Source: Streptomyces misionensis (lineage in GTDB: Bacteria; Actinomycetota; Actinomycetes; Streptomycetales; Streptomycetaceae). From it: DNA of 64,000 nucleotides. The notes beneath the pieces were generated by a model that was not told the origin of the DNA, did not search any database, and saw only the letters and a list, made by a program, of their open reading frames with translations. Each line of letters starts with the position of its first letter. Within the stretch, counting starts at the first letter, position 1. Below are positions 25,425 through 33,935 of the stretch, one piece after another. The stretch is taken from contig NZ_FNTD01000004.1 in the NCBI RefSeq assembly GCF_900104815.1, positions 7,191,001 through 7,255,000 on the forward strand. The letters are read 5' to 3'. Position numbers and translations under genes: made by a program.

Positions 25425-26456
25425 TCAGCGGGCGAGCGGCACCCCGACGCCCAGGGCCCGCGCGCGCTCGAACACCGCGGCGGCCACCGCGATGTCCTGC
25501 ACGCCCATGCCGAAGGGGTTGATCACCACCCGCTCCCGGTCCCCGACGCGGCGGTGGTAACCGCCCGAGAGGAGGGTGGGCAGGGCGGCGTCCACCGCGC
25601 GGCCGTCGTGCGGCGCGGACGCCCCGGGGCCGGTGACCCGGCCCGCGCGGGCGAGGACGCCGAGCAGGCGGTGGTCGTCGTCCACGACGAGGTCCCAGTC
25701 GTCGACGAACAGGTGATCGCAGCCGAGCAGCAGACTCTCGGCCGCGTCGTCCAGCGACACGTTGACGAACGTCCCGCCGGCCGGCACCCAGTCGAGTTCG
25801 ACGTAGGGCTCGGTGGTGGTGGTCACCGCGATGGTCAGCTCGGCCCGCTCGACCGCGTCGCGGGGCTCGGCCACCACGGTCACGGTGACCGCGGGGCCGG
25901 CCGCGCGCCAGGCGGCGGCCACCTCACCGGCCCGCGCCGGGTCCTGGTCGTACAGGTACAGCTCCTCGACGCCCGGGCAGGCGCCGGCGAGCAGTTCACG
26001 GTGCACCTCGGCCTGCCGGCCGCAGCCGAGGAAGGCCACCCGCCTGATCCCGGCCGTGTCCCGCACGGCCCGGACGGCGGCGATCGAGACCCCGGCGGTG
26101 CGCAGCGCGCTGATCCGGCCGCCCTCCATGATGCAGACCGGCCGCGCGGTCTCGGGGTCGTACAGCACGATCAGGCCCGCGGCGCGCGGCAGGCCGAGCA
26201 GGTGGTTGCCCAGCGAGGCGTTGATGATCTTGCAGCCGTAGCTGTCCCCGGACCAGCCCGGCAGGATGAGGCTGCGGGCGGCGGCGCCGGAGCCGGTGGT
26301 CCAGCGCAGCGCGGCCTCGGGGGCGAGCCCCGCCTCCTTGCGGGCGTAGGCCAGCAGGGTGCGGTGGGCGAGGTCGACGACCGGCAGGTCCGCGGTGAGC
26401 CGTCGTACGTCGGCGCCGTCGAGATAGGTGAGGGTGTCGTCCGGGTGTCCGGTCAT
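25425..26456 (-). CDS. sbnB: SbnB-like dehydrogenase for 2,3-diaminopropionate
   Basis: A 343-residue member of the ornithine cyclodeaminase/mu-crystallin family. It shows KIINASLGNHLLGLPRAAG, ISALRTAGVS, and the NAD-binding FLGCGRQAEVH. In staphyloferrin B biosynthesis SbnB oxidatively splits N-(1-amino-1-carboxy-2-ethyl)glutamate, made by SbnA, into L-2,3-diaminopropionate and 2-oxoglutarate with NAD+. It directly follows an SbnA gene with an ATGA overlap, which makes this role likely rather than plain amino acid cyclodeamination. It is the last gene of a five-gene minus-strand operon. Confidence 0.88.
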   Translation of the reverse strand: MTGHPDDTLTYLDGADVRRLTADLPVVDLAHRTLLAYARKEAGLAPEAALRWTTGSGAAARSLILPGWSGDSYGCKIINASLGNHLLGLPRAAGLIVLYDPETARPVCIMEGGRISALRTAGVSIAAVRAVRDTAGIRRVAFLGCGRQAEVHRELLAGACPGVEELYLYDQDPARAGEVAAAWRAAGPAVTVTVVAEPRDAVERAELTIAVTTTTEPYVELDWVPAGGTFVNVSLDDAAESLLLGCDHLFVDDWDLVVDDDHRLLGVLARAGRVTGPGASAPHDGRAVDAALPTLLSGGYHRRVGDRERVVINPFGMGVQDIAVAAAVFERARALGVGVPLAR

Positions 26457-27487
26457 CGGTCCGTCTTCTCTTCGGGGTGGATGTGGTTCAGCACGGCCAG
26501 CGCCGCGCGGATCTCCTCGTCGGACTCGGGCGCGCGGGAGCCCGCCGCCCCGTGCAGCTGGGGGTACTTCTCCCCGCTGTCCGGGCAGACGCACGCGATC
26601 TCCCGCAGCGCCGGGTCCAGCCGGGCCCGGACGACCGCGCCGAGCACCGCGGCGCCGCCGCTGCCGCCGAGCGAGATCCCGGTGTGCCGCCGCACCAGCA
26701 AGCAGGCCGCCGCGGCCGCCGTGTCCCCGATCCGGACGACGTGGTCGACATGGCCCGGCTCGATGAACCCGGAGACCTGCCCGGACCCGAACCCCATGAA
26801 CTTGTGGGGCCGTTCGGCGGGGACCCCGCCGAGCGCGGAGGAGCCCACGGCGTCCACCGCGATGATCCGGGTCCGGGGCGCGTTGCCCCGGAAGTGCCGG
26901 GCGAGTCCGGCCAGCGTGCCGCCGGTCGAGACGGCCACGGCGACGGCGTCGAAGTGCCCGTCCGGCGCCCCCTTGACCAGCTCGGGGCCGGTCTGCCACT
27001 CGTGCACGCCGGGGTTGGCCGGCGAGGCGTACTGGTTGCTCCACACGGCGTCCGGGTCCGTCGCCAGGATCTCGCGCACGGCGGCCAGCCGGGCGCCCAG
27101 CGTCCGGCCGCCCGGCACCTCGCGCACGGTCACCAGGTCCGCCCCGAACGCGGCCATCCGCTCGACGCTGCCGCGGGGCGTGGTGGGCTCCACCACCAGC
27201 GTGCAGCGGTAGCCGCGTTCCGCGCACAGGCCGGCGAGCGCCACCCCGAGATTGCCGGAGGTCGACTCGACCACGCGCATGCCGGGCCGCAGCGTCCCGG
27301 ACGCCTCCAGCGCGGCCAGCAGGGCCTCGGCCGTGCGGGCCTTGATGGAGCCGAATCGATTCTCCGACTCCAGTTTGAGCCAGACGCGGACGGTACGGTC
27401 GCCGAGCGCGATGCGCACGGGCCGCAGCGGGGTGTTGCCGATGCCGACCGAGCCGGCGGGCACCGCGAGCGCGGTGGGTTCCGTCAT
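26453..27487 (-). CDS. sbnA: SbnA-like PLP synthase for 2,3-diaminopropionate
   Basis: A 344-residue cysteine-synthase-fold enzyme. The PLP lysine is Lys49 in NRFGSIKART, followed by the phosphate- and substrate-binding ESTSGNLGVALAGL and the segment AVAVSTGGTLAGLARHF. SbnA joins O-phospho-L-serine with L-glutamate to give the intermediate that SbnB turns into L-2,3-diaminopropionate. A short C-terminal extension with CVCPDSGEKYPQ is typical of this group. The gene lies 6 bases after the MpaB-like gene. The amino acid is most simply a building block of the NRPS. Confidence 0.9.
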   Translation of the reverse strand: MTEPTALAVPAGSVGIGNTPLRPVRIALGDRTVRVWLKLESENRFGSIKARTAEALLAALEASGTLRPGMRVVESTSGNLGVALAGLCAERGYRCTLVVEPTTPRGSVERMAAFGADLVTVREVPGGRTLGARLAAVREILATDPDAVWSNQYASPANPGVHEWQTGPELVKGAPDGHFDAVAVAVSTGGTLAGLARHFRGNAPRTRIIAVDAVGSSALGGVPAERPHKFMGFGSGQVSGFIEPGHVDHVVRIGDTAAAAACLLVRRHTGISLGGSGGAAVLGAVVRARLDPALREIACVCPDSGEKYPQLHGAAGSRAPESDEEIRAALAVLNHIHPEEKTDR

Positions 27488-27493
27488 GGATGC

Positions 27494-28396
27494 TCAGTCC
27501 TCGGTGTTCTGGGTACGGGCCGCCGGCCGCTGCCGTACGGGTGGGGCGGTGCGGTGCGGGCCGATGTCGGCGAGGTCGTAGCCCGACGGGTAGCCGGGGT
27601 ACGTGCGGGCGGTGGGGCGGGTCATCAGCCGGGTCATCAGCCGCGGGGCGAGCCGCTCGGCACGGGCGTGGCCGCGCAGCCCGGCGTGGTGCAGGGCGCG
27701 GGCCCAGCGCGGCGGGCGGGCCAGGCCGAGGGCGTCGAGCGCGGGGTCGTCCAGCCGGCACGGCAGGGTGGCGCAGACCAGGTCCCGGACCGGGCGCCGG
27801 TACCAGGAGGCGTAGAGGCCGATGATGGCCGTGCCCACGCGGTGGTTGCTCGGGGCCCGGTCGAAGCGCGCCCGCTCGTACTCCCGGTTGAACGCCTCGA
27901 ACGTCGGATAGTCGGTGGGGATGTCCCGGATGTTCATCCGCTTGCCCACGTTGGCGAAGAAGTAGAACGCGGCCAGCCGCTCCGTCTCGCTGGTCGGGCG
28001 CCAGGCCCAGCGGTCGATCCAGCGCACCGGTTCGAACACGAACGTGGACAGGACGTAGAGCATGTCCTCGTTCTCGATGTCGAACCTGCGGTGCGCGTTG
28101 TTGATCTGCCGCAGCGCCTGGCGGCCGCGCGCGGAGTCGTATCCGCCGCGGACCAGCTCGCCGAGGAGGATGCGGGTGTCGTCGTAGCGCTTCTGCGCCC
28201 GCAGCGCGAACTCGCCCGAGCCGTCCAGGACTTCGGAGATGGCGGGCACGCAGCAGGTGCGCCAGATGGCGACTTCGAGGCCCCGGCCGTAGTCCCAGGG
28301 GAACTCGCGGTCGGAGGATATGCGGTGGATCTCCTCGTGGTCCGCCTTCGGATCGAGGGTTTCCAGGTGTCTGAGTGTCGCGAAGCGGTCTCGCAT
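27494..28396 (-). CDS. MpaB / latex-clearing-type oxygenase
   Basis: A 300-residue protein of the DUF2236/oxygenase MpaB family, alpha-helical haem proteins related to latex-clearing protein. Seen are RFATLRHLETLDPKADHEEI near the N-terminus, RRFDIENEDMLYVLSTFVFE in the core, and RYDDTR-like and SNHRVG segments. Relatives cleave prenyl or polyisoprene double bonds with O2 to give carbonyl products, as for the farnesyl chain in mycophenolic acid. Its place between a terpene synthase and SbnA, with an aldehyde dehydrogenase upstream, suggests oxidation of an isoprenoid. A GTG at 28411 is an alternative start. Confidence 0.75.
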   Translation of the reverse strand: MRDRFATLRHLETLDPKADHEEIHRISSDREFPWDYGRGLEVAIWRTCCVPAISEVLDGSGEFALRAQKRYDDTRILLGELVRGGYDSARGRQALRQINNAHRRFDIENEDMLYVLSTFVFEPVRWIDRWAWRPTSETERLAAFYFFANVGKRMNIRDIPTDYPTFEAFNREYERARFDRAPSNHRVGTAIIGLYASWYRRPVRDLVCATLPCRLDDPALDALGLARPPRWARALHHAGLRGHARAERLAPRLMTRLMTRPTARTYPGYPSGYDLADIGPHRTAPPVRQRPAARTQNTED

Positions 28397-28424
28397 CCGT
28401 ACCCCGTTCACGGTGGGAGGGCGG

Positions 28425-29441
28425 CTACAGCGGTGTGGACCCGGTGGCGCCGGCCACCTCGGGCCGGGAGGGGTCGAAGCGCAGCGTCTCGAAACGCCAC
28501 TTGAGCTGGCCGGTGAGCCAGCTGCGCAGCCCGGCGACGTGCCGCGCCAGCCGGTCCGCCGGGAACAGGGCACGCTGCCCGGGCGTGAGTCCGTCCACGA
28601 AGTGCTCGCTCAGCTCGGTGAACCGGTCGAAGCGGCCCTGGATCATCGCGCCCACCGCGTCGGCGGAGGTCTGCAGATCGGTGCCGTGCGCGTGCTGGTG
28701 GACCAGGACGAGATTGTGCGGGTCGCCCAGCAGTGCCTCCTTCTCGCAGGAGAAGAGGTCGTTGGTCCACAGGTCGGCGTCGGACAGGGCCGCGTTCATC
28801 TCGGCGAACTCCGGGAGCCGGTAGATCTCCTCGGGCACCTCGGCGTGCGTGGTGACCTCGATGAGGTCCAGATAGGGCATCAGGGCCCGGCCGCGCCTGG
28901 CGATGTACTCGTCCAGCTCCGGCACCCGTCCGGTGAGCCGGTTCTCCGACTCCCAGGCGCAGGTCTCGAAGAAGTCCGCGACATGACCCGCGAGCCGGGT
29001 GCGCCAGGCCGGGGAGGTGAGGGGGACGGTACGGCGCCACAGGTCCGCGTAGGCCGGCCGGAACACCTTGGTGATCGAGTGGGCGGGGGTGACGGACTCG
29101 TCCACGGAGCCGTCGGCGGTGAACCAGCCCAGCACCTCCGCGCACACCTCGCGCAGCCGCTCCGGGTCGGTGCCGAGCGAGGTCTCGTCGAACTGGTCGT
29201 CCAGCACCAGCATGGTGCTGATCCAGTCGGTGACCAGCTGGAGTTCGAAGGCCCCGGCGTGCGGATAGGCGCGGCCCATCAGCGTGCCGAGCAGGGAGCG
29301 TTCGTGGTGGCGGCGCGCCGCCTCGTCGGGCACCAGGCCGTAGCGGGCCACGAAGGCGCGGGTGCCCGCTTCGGCGTCGTCGGCGTACGGGCTGAGTTCG
29401 GCAGGGAATTCCACATGGATGTGGGGCATGCGCAGGGGCAC
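28425..29441 (-). CDS. Class I terpene synthase
   Basis: A 338-residue class I terpene cyclase. The Asp-rich motif is D81-D82-Q-F-D85-E86 and the second Mg motif is NDLFSCEKE with N227, S231 and E235; both are intact. Arg residues around 182-185 are in position for the diphosphate sensor. It should ionise a prenyl diphosphate (C10-C20) and cyclise or solvolyse it. The GTG at 29441 gives MPLRMPHIHVEFP. It sits inside an operon with an oxygenase, an aldehyde dehydrogenase and the diaminopropionate genes, an unusual mix. A polyprenyl synthetase is 6 kb away. Confidence 0.9.
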   Translation of the reverse strand: MPLRMPHIHVEFPAELSPYADDAEAGTRAFVARYGLVPDEAARRHHERSLLGTLMGRAYPHAGAFELQLVTDWISTMLVLDDQFDETSLGTDPERLREVCAEVLGWFTADGSVDESVTPAHSITKVFRPAYADLWRRTVPLTSPAWRTRLAGHVADFFETCAWESENRLTGRVPELDEYIARRGRALMPYLDLIEVTTHAEVPEEIYRLPEFAEMNAALSDADLWTNDLFSCEKEALLGDPHNLVLVHQHAHGTDLQTSADAVGAMIQGRFDRFTELSEHFVDGLTPGQRALFPADRLARHVAGLRSWLTGQLKWRFETLRFDPSRPEVAGATGSTPL

Positions 29442-29507
29442 GTTGTCACCCGTCGTCGGTGGCGGAAGGTTGGTGGTGGGGGATGGGGGGAGGCTGGGAA
29501 GGGGGCG

Positions 29508-30938
29508 TCACGCGGGCAGCTGGAGGGACTTGACCTCCTGGAACTCCTGGATGCCGTGGCGTCCCAGCTCCCGGCCGTGCCCGGACTGCTTGTAGCCGCC
29601 GAACGGCGCTGCGGCGTTGAACCTGGCCCCGTTGACGTCGACCTGGCCGGCCTGGAGGCGGCGGGCCACGGAGACGGCCCGCTCGACGTCGGCGGACCAG
29701 ACGGTCGCCGCGAGGCCGTACGCGGACCGGTTGGCCAGCTCGACGCCGTCCGCGTCGTCGTCGTACGGCAGGACGGCGAGGACCGGGCCGAAGATCTCCT
29801 CCCGGGCCAGGGCGGAGGAGGGGGACACCTCGGTCCACACGCTCGGGGCCACGAAGTGCCCGGCGGGTGACGGGCGGATCGCCGGGTCGGGCTCGGTCAC
29901 CCGGCGCGCGCCGTCGGCGGCGGCGCGGGCCAGGTGCCCGAGGACGCGCTCGCGCTGCCCGGCGGAGACCAGCGGCCCCAGCCGGCAGGCCGGGTCCTGC
30001 GGATCGCCCGGCACGTAGTCGGCGACGACCGAGCGGGCCACGTCGAGCGCCTCGTCCAGCCGGTGGCGCGGGACGAGCAGCCGGGTGCGGGCGGAGCAGG
30101 TCTGGCCGGCGTTGTGCAGGGCGCTGTGCACGCCGTCCTCGACCGCGACCGCGAGGTCGGCGTCGGACAGCACGAGGGTGGCGGACTTGCCGCCCAGCTC
30201 CAGGCAGGTCCGCTTGACGGTGCCGGCCGCGGCCGCGCCGATCGCCCGGCCCGCCGCGAGCGAGCCGGTGAAGGACACCAGGTCGACACCGTCGTCGGCG
30301 GCCAGCGCCGCGCCCGCCGACGCGCCCCGGCCGGGCACGAGGTTGAAGACGCCGGGCGGCAGGCCGATGCCGTCGATCAGTTCGGTCAGCAGGTAGGCGG
30401 AGAGAGGGGCGAGTTCGCTCGGTTTGAACACCAGGGTGCAGCCGGCCGCGAGCGCCGCACCGATCTTGGCGACGGCCTGGTGCAGCGGGTAGTTCCAGGG
30501 CGTGATGGCGGCGACCACCCCGACCGGCTCCCGCACCACGAGGGAGTGCCCGATCCGCTCCTCGGCGTGCGCGGCGCCCAGCGCGTCGATGAACCCGTCG
30601 AGCACCTTCGGGGGCAGCCCGGCCTGGACGCGCCGGGAGAAGGCGATCGGCGACCCCATCTCGCGGGTGACCGTGCGGGCCAGCTCCTCGTGGTGCTTGG
30701 TCAGGGCGTCGCGCAGCGAGGACAGCGCCGCGATCCGTTCCGCCGGGCCGGTCGTGGACCAGCCGGGCAGGGCGGAGCGGGCCGCGTCGACCGCGTGCCG
30801 GACGTCCTCGTTCCCGCAGTCGGGCACCTCGCCGACGGTCTCGCCGGTCGCCGGGTTCTCGACGGCGATGGTCCCGGTGGCGCGCGGCGCGGTCCACCGG
30901 CCACCGAGATAGACCGACCGCAGGGGCAGTGAACTCAT
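29508..30938 (-). CDS. Aldehyde dehydrogenase
   Basis: A 476-residue NAD(P)+-dependent aldehyde dehydrogenase of normal length. It has TPWNYPLHQAVAK, VSFTGSLAAGRAI, the catalytic Glu in LELGGKS, the catalytic Cys in NAGQTCSARTRLLV, and EEIFGPVLAVLPY. It oxidises an aldehyde to the acid. It is the first gene of the operon with terpene synthase, MpaB-like oxygenase and sbnAB, so an isoprenoid aldehyde is the best guess for its substrate. The ATG at 30938 is preceded by AAGGGA. It is divergent from the thioesterase gene. Confidence 0.92.
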   Translation of the reverse strand: MSSLPLRSVYLGGRWTAPRATGTIAVENPATGETVGEVPDCGNEDVRHAVDAARSALPGWSTTGPAERIAALSSLRDALTKHHEELARTVTREMGSPIAFSRRVQAGLPPKVLDGFIDALGAAHAEERIGHSLVVREPVGVVAAITPWNYPLHQAVAKIGAALAAGCTLVFKPSELAPLSAYLLTELIDGIGLPPGVFNLVPGRGASAGAALAADDGVDLVSFTGSLAAGRAIGAAAAGTVKRTCLELGGKSATLVLSDADLAVAVEDGVHSALHNAGQTCSARTRLLVPRHRLDEALDVARSVVADYVPGDPQDPACRLGPLVSAGQRERVLGHLARAAADGARRVTEPDPAIRPSPAGHFVAPSVWTEVSPSSALAREEIFGPVLAVLPYDDDADGVELANRSAYGLAATVWSADVERAVSVARRLQAGQVDVNGARFNAAAPFGGYKQSGHGRELGRHGIQEFQEVKSLQLPA

Positions 30939-31148
30939 GGTGTGAAAGTCCCTTTCGGCGGCATGACCATGGGGGGAATTCCGGAAGTGATTGCGGTCCA
31001 CTCTAGGGACGGTTCCGCCGGGCCGGCTTGATGAATTCTGTACGGGAAAACTGCCTCCCATAAAGGGTGGTGACGGGCCGGGGAAAAGTGATTAAAGTGC
31101 GGTGCTCGAAATGTCGTGACGCCGAAAAGACCCGGGAGATGGCCACCC
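30939..31148. promoter_or_regulatory. Divergent promoter region, dehydrogenase operon / thioesterase
   Basis: A 210-bp region, richer in A/T than its surroundings, between divergent genes. A TAGAGT hexamer on the minus strand (rc of 31002-31007) could be a -10 box for the dehydrogenase operon. No SARP-like repeat is seen. Confidence 0.35.
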
Positions 31149-31925
31149 GTGACGCCCGCACCCTCCGTACGCGCCGTGCCCCCCGCCGAGCGCTGGCTGC
31201 GCCGGTTCCGTCCGGTGGCCGGCCCCCGGCTGCGGCTGGTCTGCCTGCCGCACGCGGGCGGCACCGCGGGTGCCTTCCACGGCTGGGCGGCGACGCTGCC
31301 CGACGACGTGGAGCTGGTCGCGGTGCAGTACCCGGGCCGGCAGGACCGGTTCGCCGAGCCCTGCCCGCGGGACATGGGCGAGCTGGCCGACACCCTCGCG
31401 GGCGCCCTGCTGCCACTGTTCGACACGCCGGTCGCGCTGTTCGGGCACAGCATGGGCGCGGCCCTCGCCTACGAGGTCACGCTGCGGCTGGAGACCCTCC
31501 ACCGGGCCGTGCCGAGCCGGCTGTTCGTCTCGGGCCAGACCTCGCCGACCCGCCCGCGGCGCGACCGTGATCTCCACCTCGGGGACGACGACGCGCTGCT
31601 GGCCGGCCTGCGGGAACTGGGCGGCATGGACGAGGCGGTGCTCGCCGACCCGGAGCTGCTGCCCCTGCTGCTGCCCTCCTTCCGCGCCGACCTGCGGCTG
31701 ATCGAGACCTACCGGCCGCGGCTGACGGCGCCGGTACGGGCCCCGGTGACGGCCTGCGTCGGCGACGCGGACCCCGACGTACCCGTCGCGGACGCCGCCG
31801 CGTGGGCCGACCTGGCGGCCACCGAATTCGACGTCCGGGTCTTTCCCGGCGGGCACTTCTATCTCGTGGACCGGGAGGCGGAGGTCGTCGCGGATATCGC
31901 CGGACGGCTCGCCGCCGTGCGCTGA
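31149..31925 (+). CDS. Type II thioesterase
   Basis: A 258-residue NRPS-editing thioesterase of the GrsT/TesA kind, an alpha/beta hydrolase. Ser is in LFGHSMGAALAYEV, Asp is near VGDADPDVPV, and His is in GGHFYLVD. It frees stalled or wrongly loaded groups from carrier domains. The GTG at 31149 is chosen because GGGAGA is about 10 bases upstream; it is also in frame with a GTG at 31116 that has no ribosome site. Its presence supports this region being part of the NRPS cluster. Confidence 0.92.
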   Translation: MTPAPSVRAVPPAERWLRRFRPVAGPRLRLVCLPHAGGTAGAFHGWAATLPDDVELVAVQYPGRQDRFAEPCPRDMGELADTLAGALLPLFDTPVALFGHSMGAALAYEVTLRLETLHRAVPSRLFVSGQTSPTRPRRDRDLHLGDDDALLAGLRELGGMDEAVLADPELLPLLLPSFRADLRLIETYRPRLTAPVRAPVTACVGDADPDVPVADAAAWADLAATEFDVRVFPGGHFYLVDREAEVVADIAGRLAAVR

Positions 31926-32032
31926 GTCATTTCTTCCGGACGGACGGTGTCCGGACCATCGCCCGAGGAGTCTGGTGAATTGTGTCAGAGGAGTCTTGCC
32001 GGTGCGGAATGACGAAAGGGGCGCCGTCGGGC

Positions 32033-32908
32033 ATGGCCGCGACTGAATCACCGGCCACCCTGCTGGTGGACCGGCCGGACCCCGGGATCGTGGTCGCCAC
32101 GCTGAACCGGCCGGCCCGCCGCAACGCCCTCGACGAGGACCTGTTCGCCCGGCTGACCGCGCTCTGCGCCGACCTGCGCGCGGACCCGACGGCGCGCGTC
32201 CTCGTGCTGGCCGGGGCGGGCGGCACGTTCTGCGCCGGGTACGACATCGGCGAGGTGGACCGGATCGCCGGCCTGCCGCCCCTGGAACTGCTCGCCCTGC
32301 TGCACCGCCAGGCGGCGGCGGTCACCGGGCTGCGCGAACTGCCGCAGACGGTGATCGCCGCGGTCGACGGCACCGCGGTCGGCGCCGGGCTCTCGCTCGC
32401 GCTCGCCGCCGACATCCGGCTGGCGGACCCGGCGGCCCGGTTCCGGGCCGCCTTCGTGAAGATGGGCCTGTCCGGCGGCGACATGGGCGCCTCCTGGCTG
32501 CTGCCGAGGATCACCGGCCTGGGCTTCGCCTCCGAGATGATGCTGACCGGCCGCTGGGTCGAGGCGCCCGAGGCCGTCGAACGGGGGCTGGCCAACCGGG
32601 TCACCGAGCCCGGCGGAGTACGGCGGGCAGCCCTGGACCTGGCCGCGGAGATCGCGGTCAACAGCCCGGTCTCGCTCTGCCTCACCAAGCAGGTGCTGCA
32701 GAGCAACACCGACGCCCCCTCGCTGGCGGTCGCCCTGGAACGGGAGGCGCCCGCACAGGTGGTCGCCGCCCGCTCGCCGGACGTCCGCGAGGCCGTGGCG
32801 GCGTTCCGCTCGCGCCGGCCGCCCCGCTTCGACGGCGCTCCCGCGGCGCAGGACCACGCCAACCCAGCGGGCAACCGGGCACCGCTGCAACGGAAGGACG
32901 CACCATGA
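32033..32908 (+). CDS. Enoyl-CoA hydratase/isomerase family protein
   Basis: A crotonase-fold protein of about 291 residues. It shows TLNRPARRNALDEDL, the oxyanion segment GTFCAGYDIGE, and DGTAVGAGLSLALAADIRLAD. The first catalytic Glu of classical hydratases is replaced (AFVKMGLSGGDMG), as in many actinobacterial EchA variants, so hydration is probable but isomerase or another crotonase reaction is possible. Starts at 32009 and 31982 are in frame; 32033 has AAGGGG 11 bases before and gives MAATESP. It overlaps the hydroxylase gene by ATGA. It likely works with the dehydrogenase on the acyl precursor. Confidence 0.85.
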   Translation: MAATESPATLLVDRPDPGIVVATLNRPARRNALDEDLFARLTALCADLRADPTARVLVLAGAGGTFCAGYDIGEVDRIAGLPPLELLALLHRQAAAVTGLRELPQTVIAAVDGTAVGAGLSLALAADIRLADPAARFRAAFVKMGLSGGDMGASWLLPRITGLGFASEMMLTGRWVEAPEAVERGLANRVTEPGGVRRAALDLAAEIAVNSPVSLCLTKQVLQSNTDAPSLAVALEREAPAQVVAARSPDVREAVAAFRSRRPPRFDGAPAAQDHANPAGNRAPLQRKDAP

Positions 32909-33864
32909 CCCGACTCGACACCCCACCCGCCACCGCCGCCACCGGCACCTGGCGGCCCCGGATCGTCCGCCCGGCCGACCTCGGCGTGGCCGCGAGCCCC
33001 GAAGGACTGCGGGAGTTCCTGGCCGGCGCCGACATCGCCGGACTCCTGACGGCCGAACGCGCCGTCTTCTTCCGCGGGTTCGGCATCGGCACCGACAGCT
33101 ACGACGCGGTGGCCGACCTGCTGCTGCCCGAGCGGCTGGCGTACGTCCACGGCAACTCGCCGCGCACCAAGGTCGGCCGCAACCTCTACACGTCGACCGA
33201 GTACCCGGCCGAGTACGACATCTCCATGCACAACGAGATGTCGTACGCCCACGCATGGCCCGCCAGGATCCTCTTCTACTGCGAGGTGGCGCCCGAGACC
33301 GGAGGGTCCACCCCCCTGGTCGACGGCCGGCTCTGGCTCGACTCCCTCGACCCCGAGGTGCGCGAGGCCTTCGCCGGCGGTGTCCGCTACACCCAGAACC
33401 TGCACGACGGCGTGGGCTTCGGCAAGAGCTGGCAGGCCACCTTCGAGACCGAGGACCGCGCCGCGGTCGAGGCCTTCCTGGCGGGAGCCGGGGCCGAGTG
33501 GAGCTGGCAGCCGGACGGCACGCTGCGGGTGACCCAGCTGCGCCGGGCGACCCTGGAACACCCGGTCACCGGCACCGAGGTGTGGTTCAACCAGGCCGAC
33601 CAGTGGCACATCGCGGGCCTCGGCGAGGACGCGGCCGCGCTCGCCGCGATCATGCCCGAGGAGGAGCTGCCGCAGAACGCCTCCTTCGCGGACGGGAGCC
33701 CCATTCCGGCCGCGTACATCACGCACATCCAGGAGACCGGCATGCGCACGGCGGTGGACGTGCCCTGGGAGGCCGGCGATCTGCTGCTCGTGGACAACGT
33801 CGCGGTGGCGCACGGCCGCCGGGCGTTCACCGGGGCGCGCCGGATCCTGGTGGCCATGTCGTAG
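32905..33864 (+). CDS. TauD/SyrP-like 2-oxoglutarate/Fe(II) hydroxylase
   Basis: A 319-residue TauD-family dioxygenase. Iron ligands are His109 and Glu111 in SMHNEMSY and His303 in VAHGRRAF; the Arg in TGARRILVAM binds 2-oxoglutarate. The protein resembles SyrP, which beta-hydroxylates carrier-bound Asp in syringomycin synthesis. The third A domain of NRPS1 reads as Asp-specific, so a beta-hydroxy-aspartyl residue is a sound guess, though another residue could be the target. It is co-translated with the hydratase and ended by the hairpin at 33884-33916. Confidence 0.87.
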   Translation: MTRLDTPPATAATGTWRPRIVRPADLGVAASPEGLREFLAGADIAGLLTAERAVFFRGFGIGTDSYDAVADLLLPERLAYVHGNSPRTKVGRNLYTSTEYPAEYDISMHNEMSYAHAWPARILFYCEVAPETGGSTPLVDGRLWLDSLDPEVREAFAGGVRYTQNLHDGVGFGKSWQATFETEDRAAVEAFLAGAGAEWSWQPDGTLRVTQLRRATLEHPVTGTEVWFNQADQWHIAGLGEDAAALAAIMPEEELPQNASFADGSPIPAAYITHIQETGMRTAVDVPWEAGDLLLVDNVAVAHGRRAFTGARRILVAMS

Positions 33865-33883
33865 CCGCGGCGCACCACTCGAG

Positions 33884-33916
33884 GAAGCCCGCCGGTCGGT
33901 GCGACCGGCGGGCTTC
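33884..33916. terminator. Bidirectional terminator
   Basis: A perfect 14-bp stem, GAAGCCCGCCGGTC with GACCGGCGGGCTTC around GGTGC, between convergent hydroxylase and glycosyltransferase genes. Confidence 0.85.
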
Positions 33917-33935
33917 GTCATGCGGCCGGGGCGAG

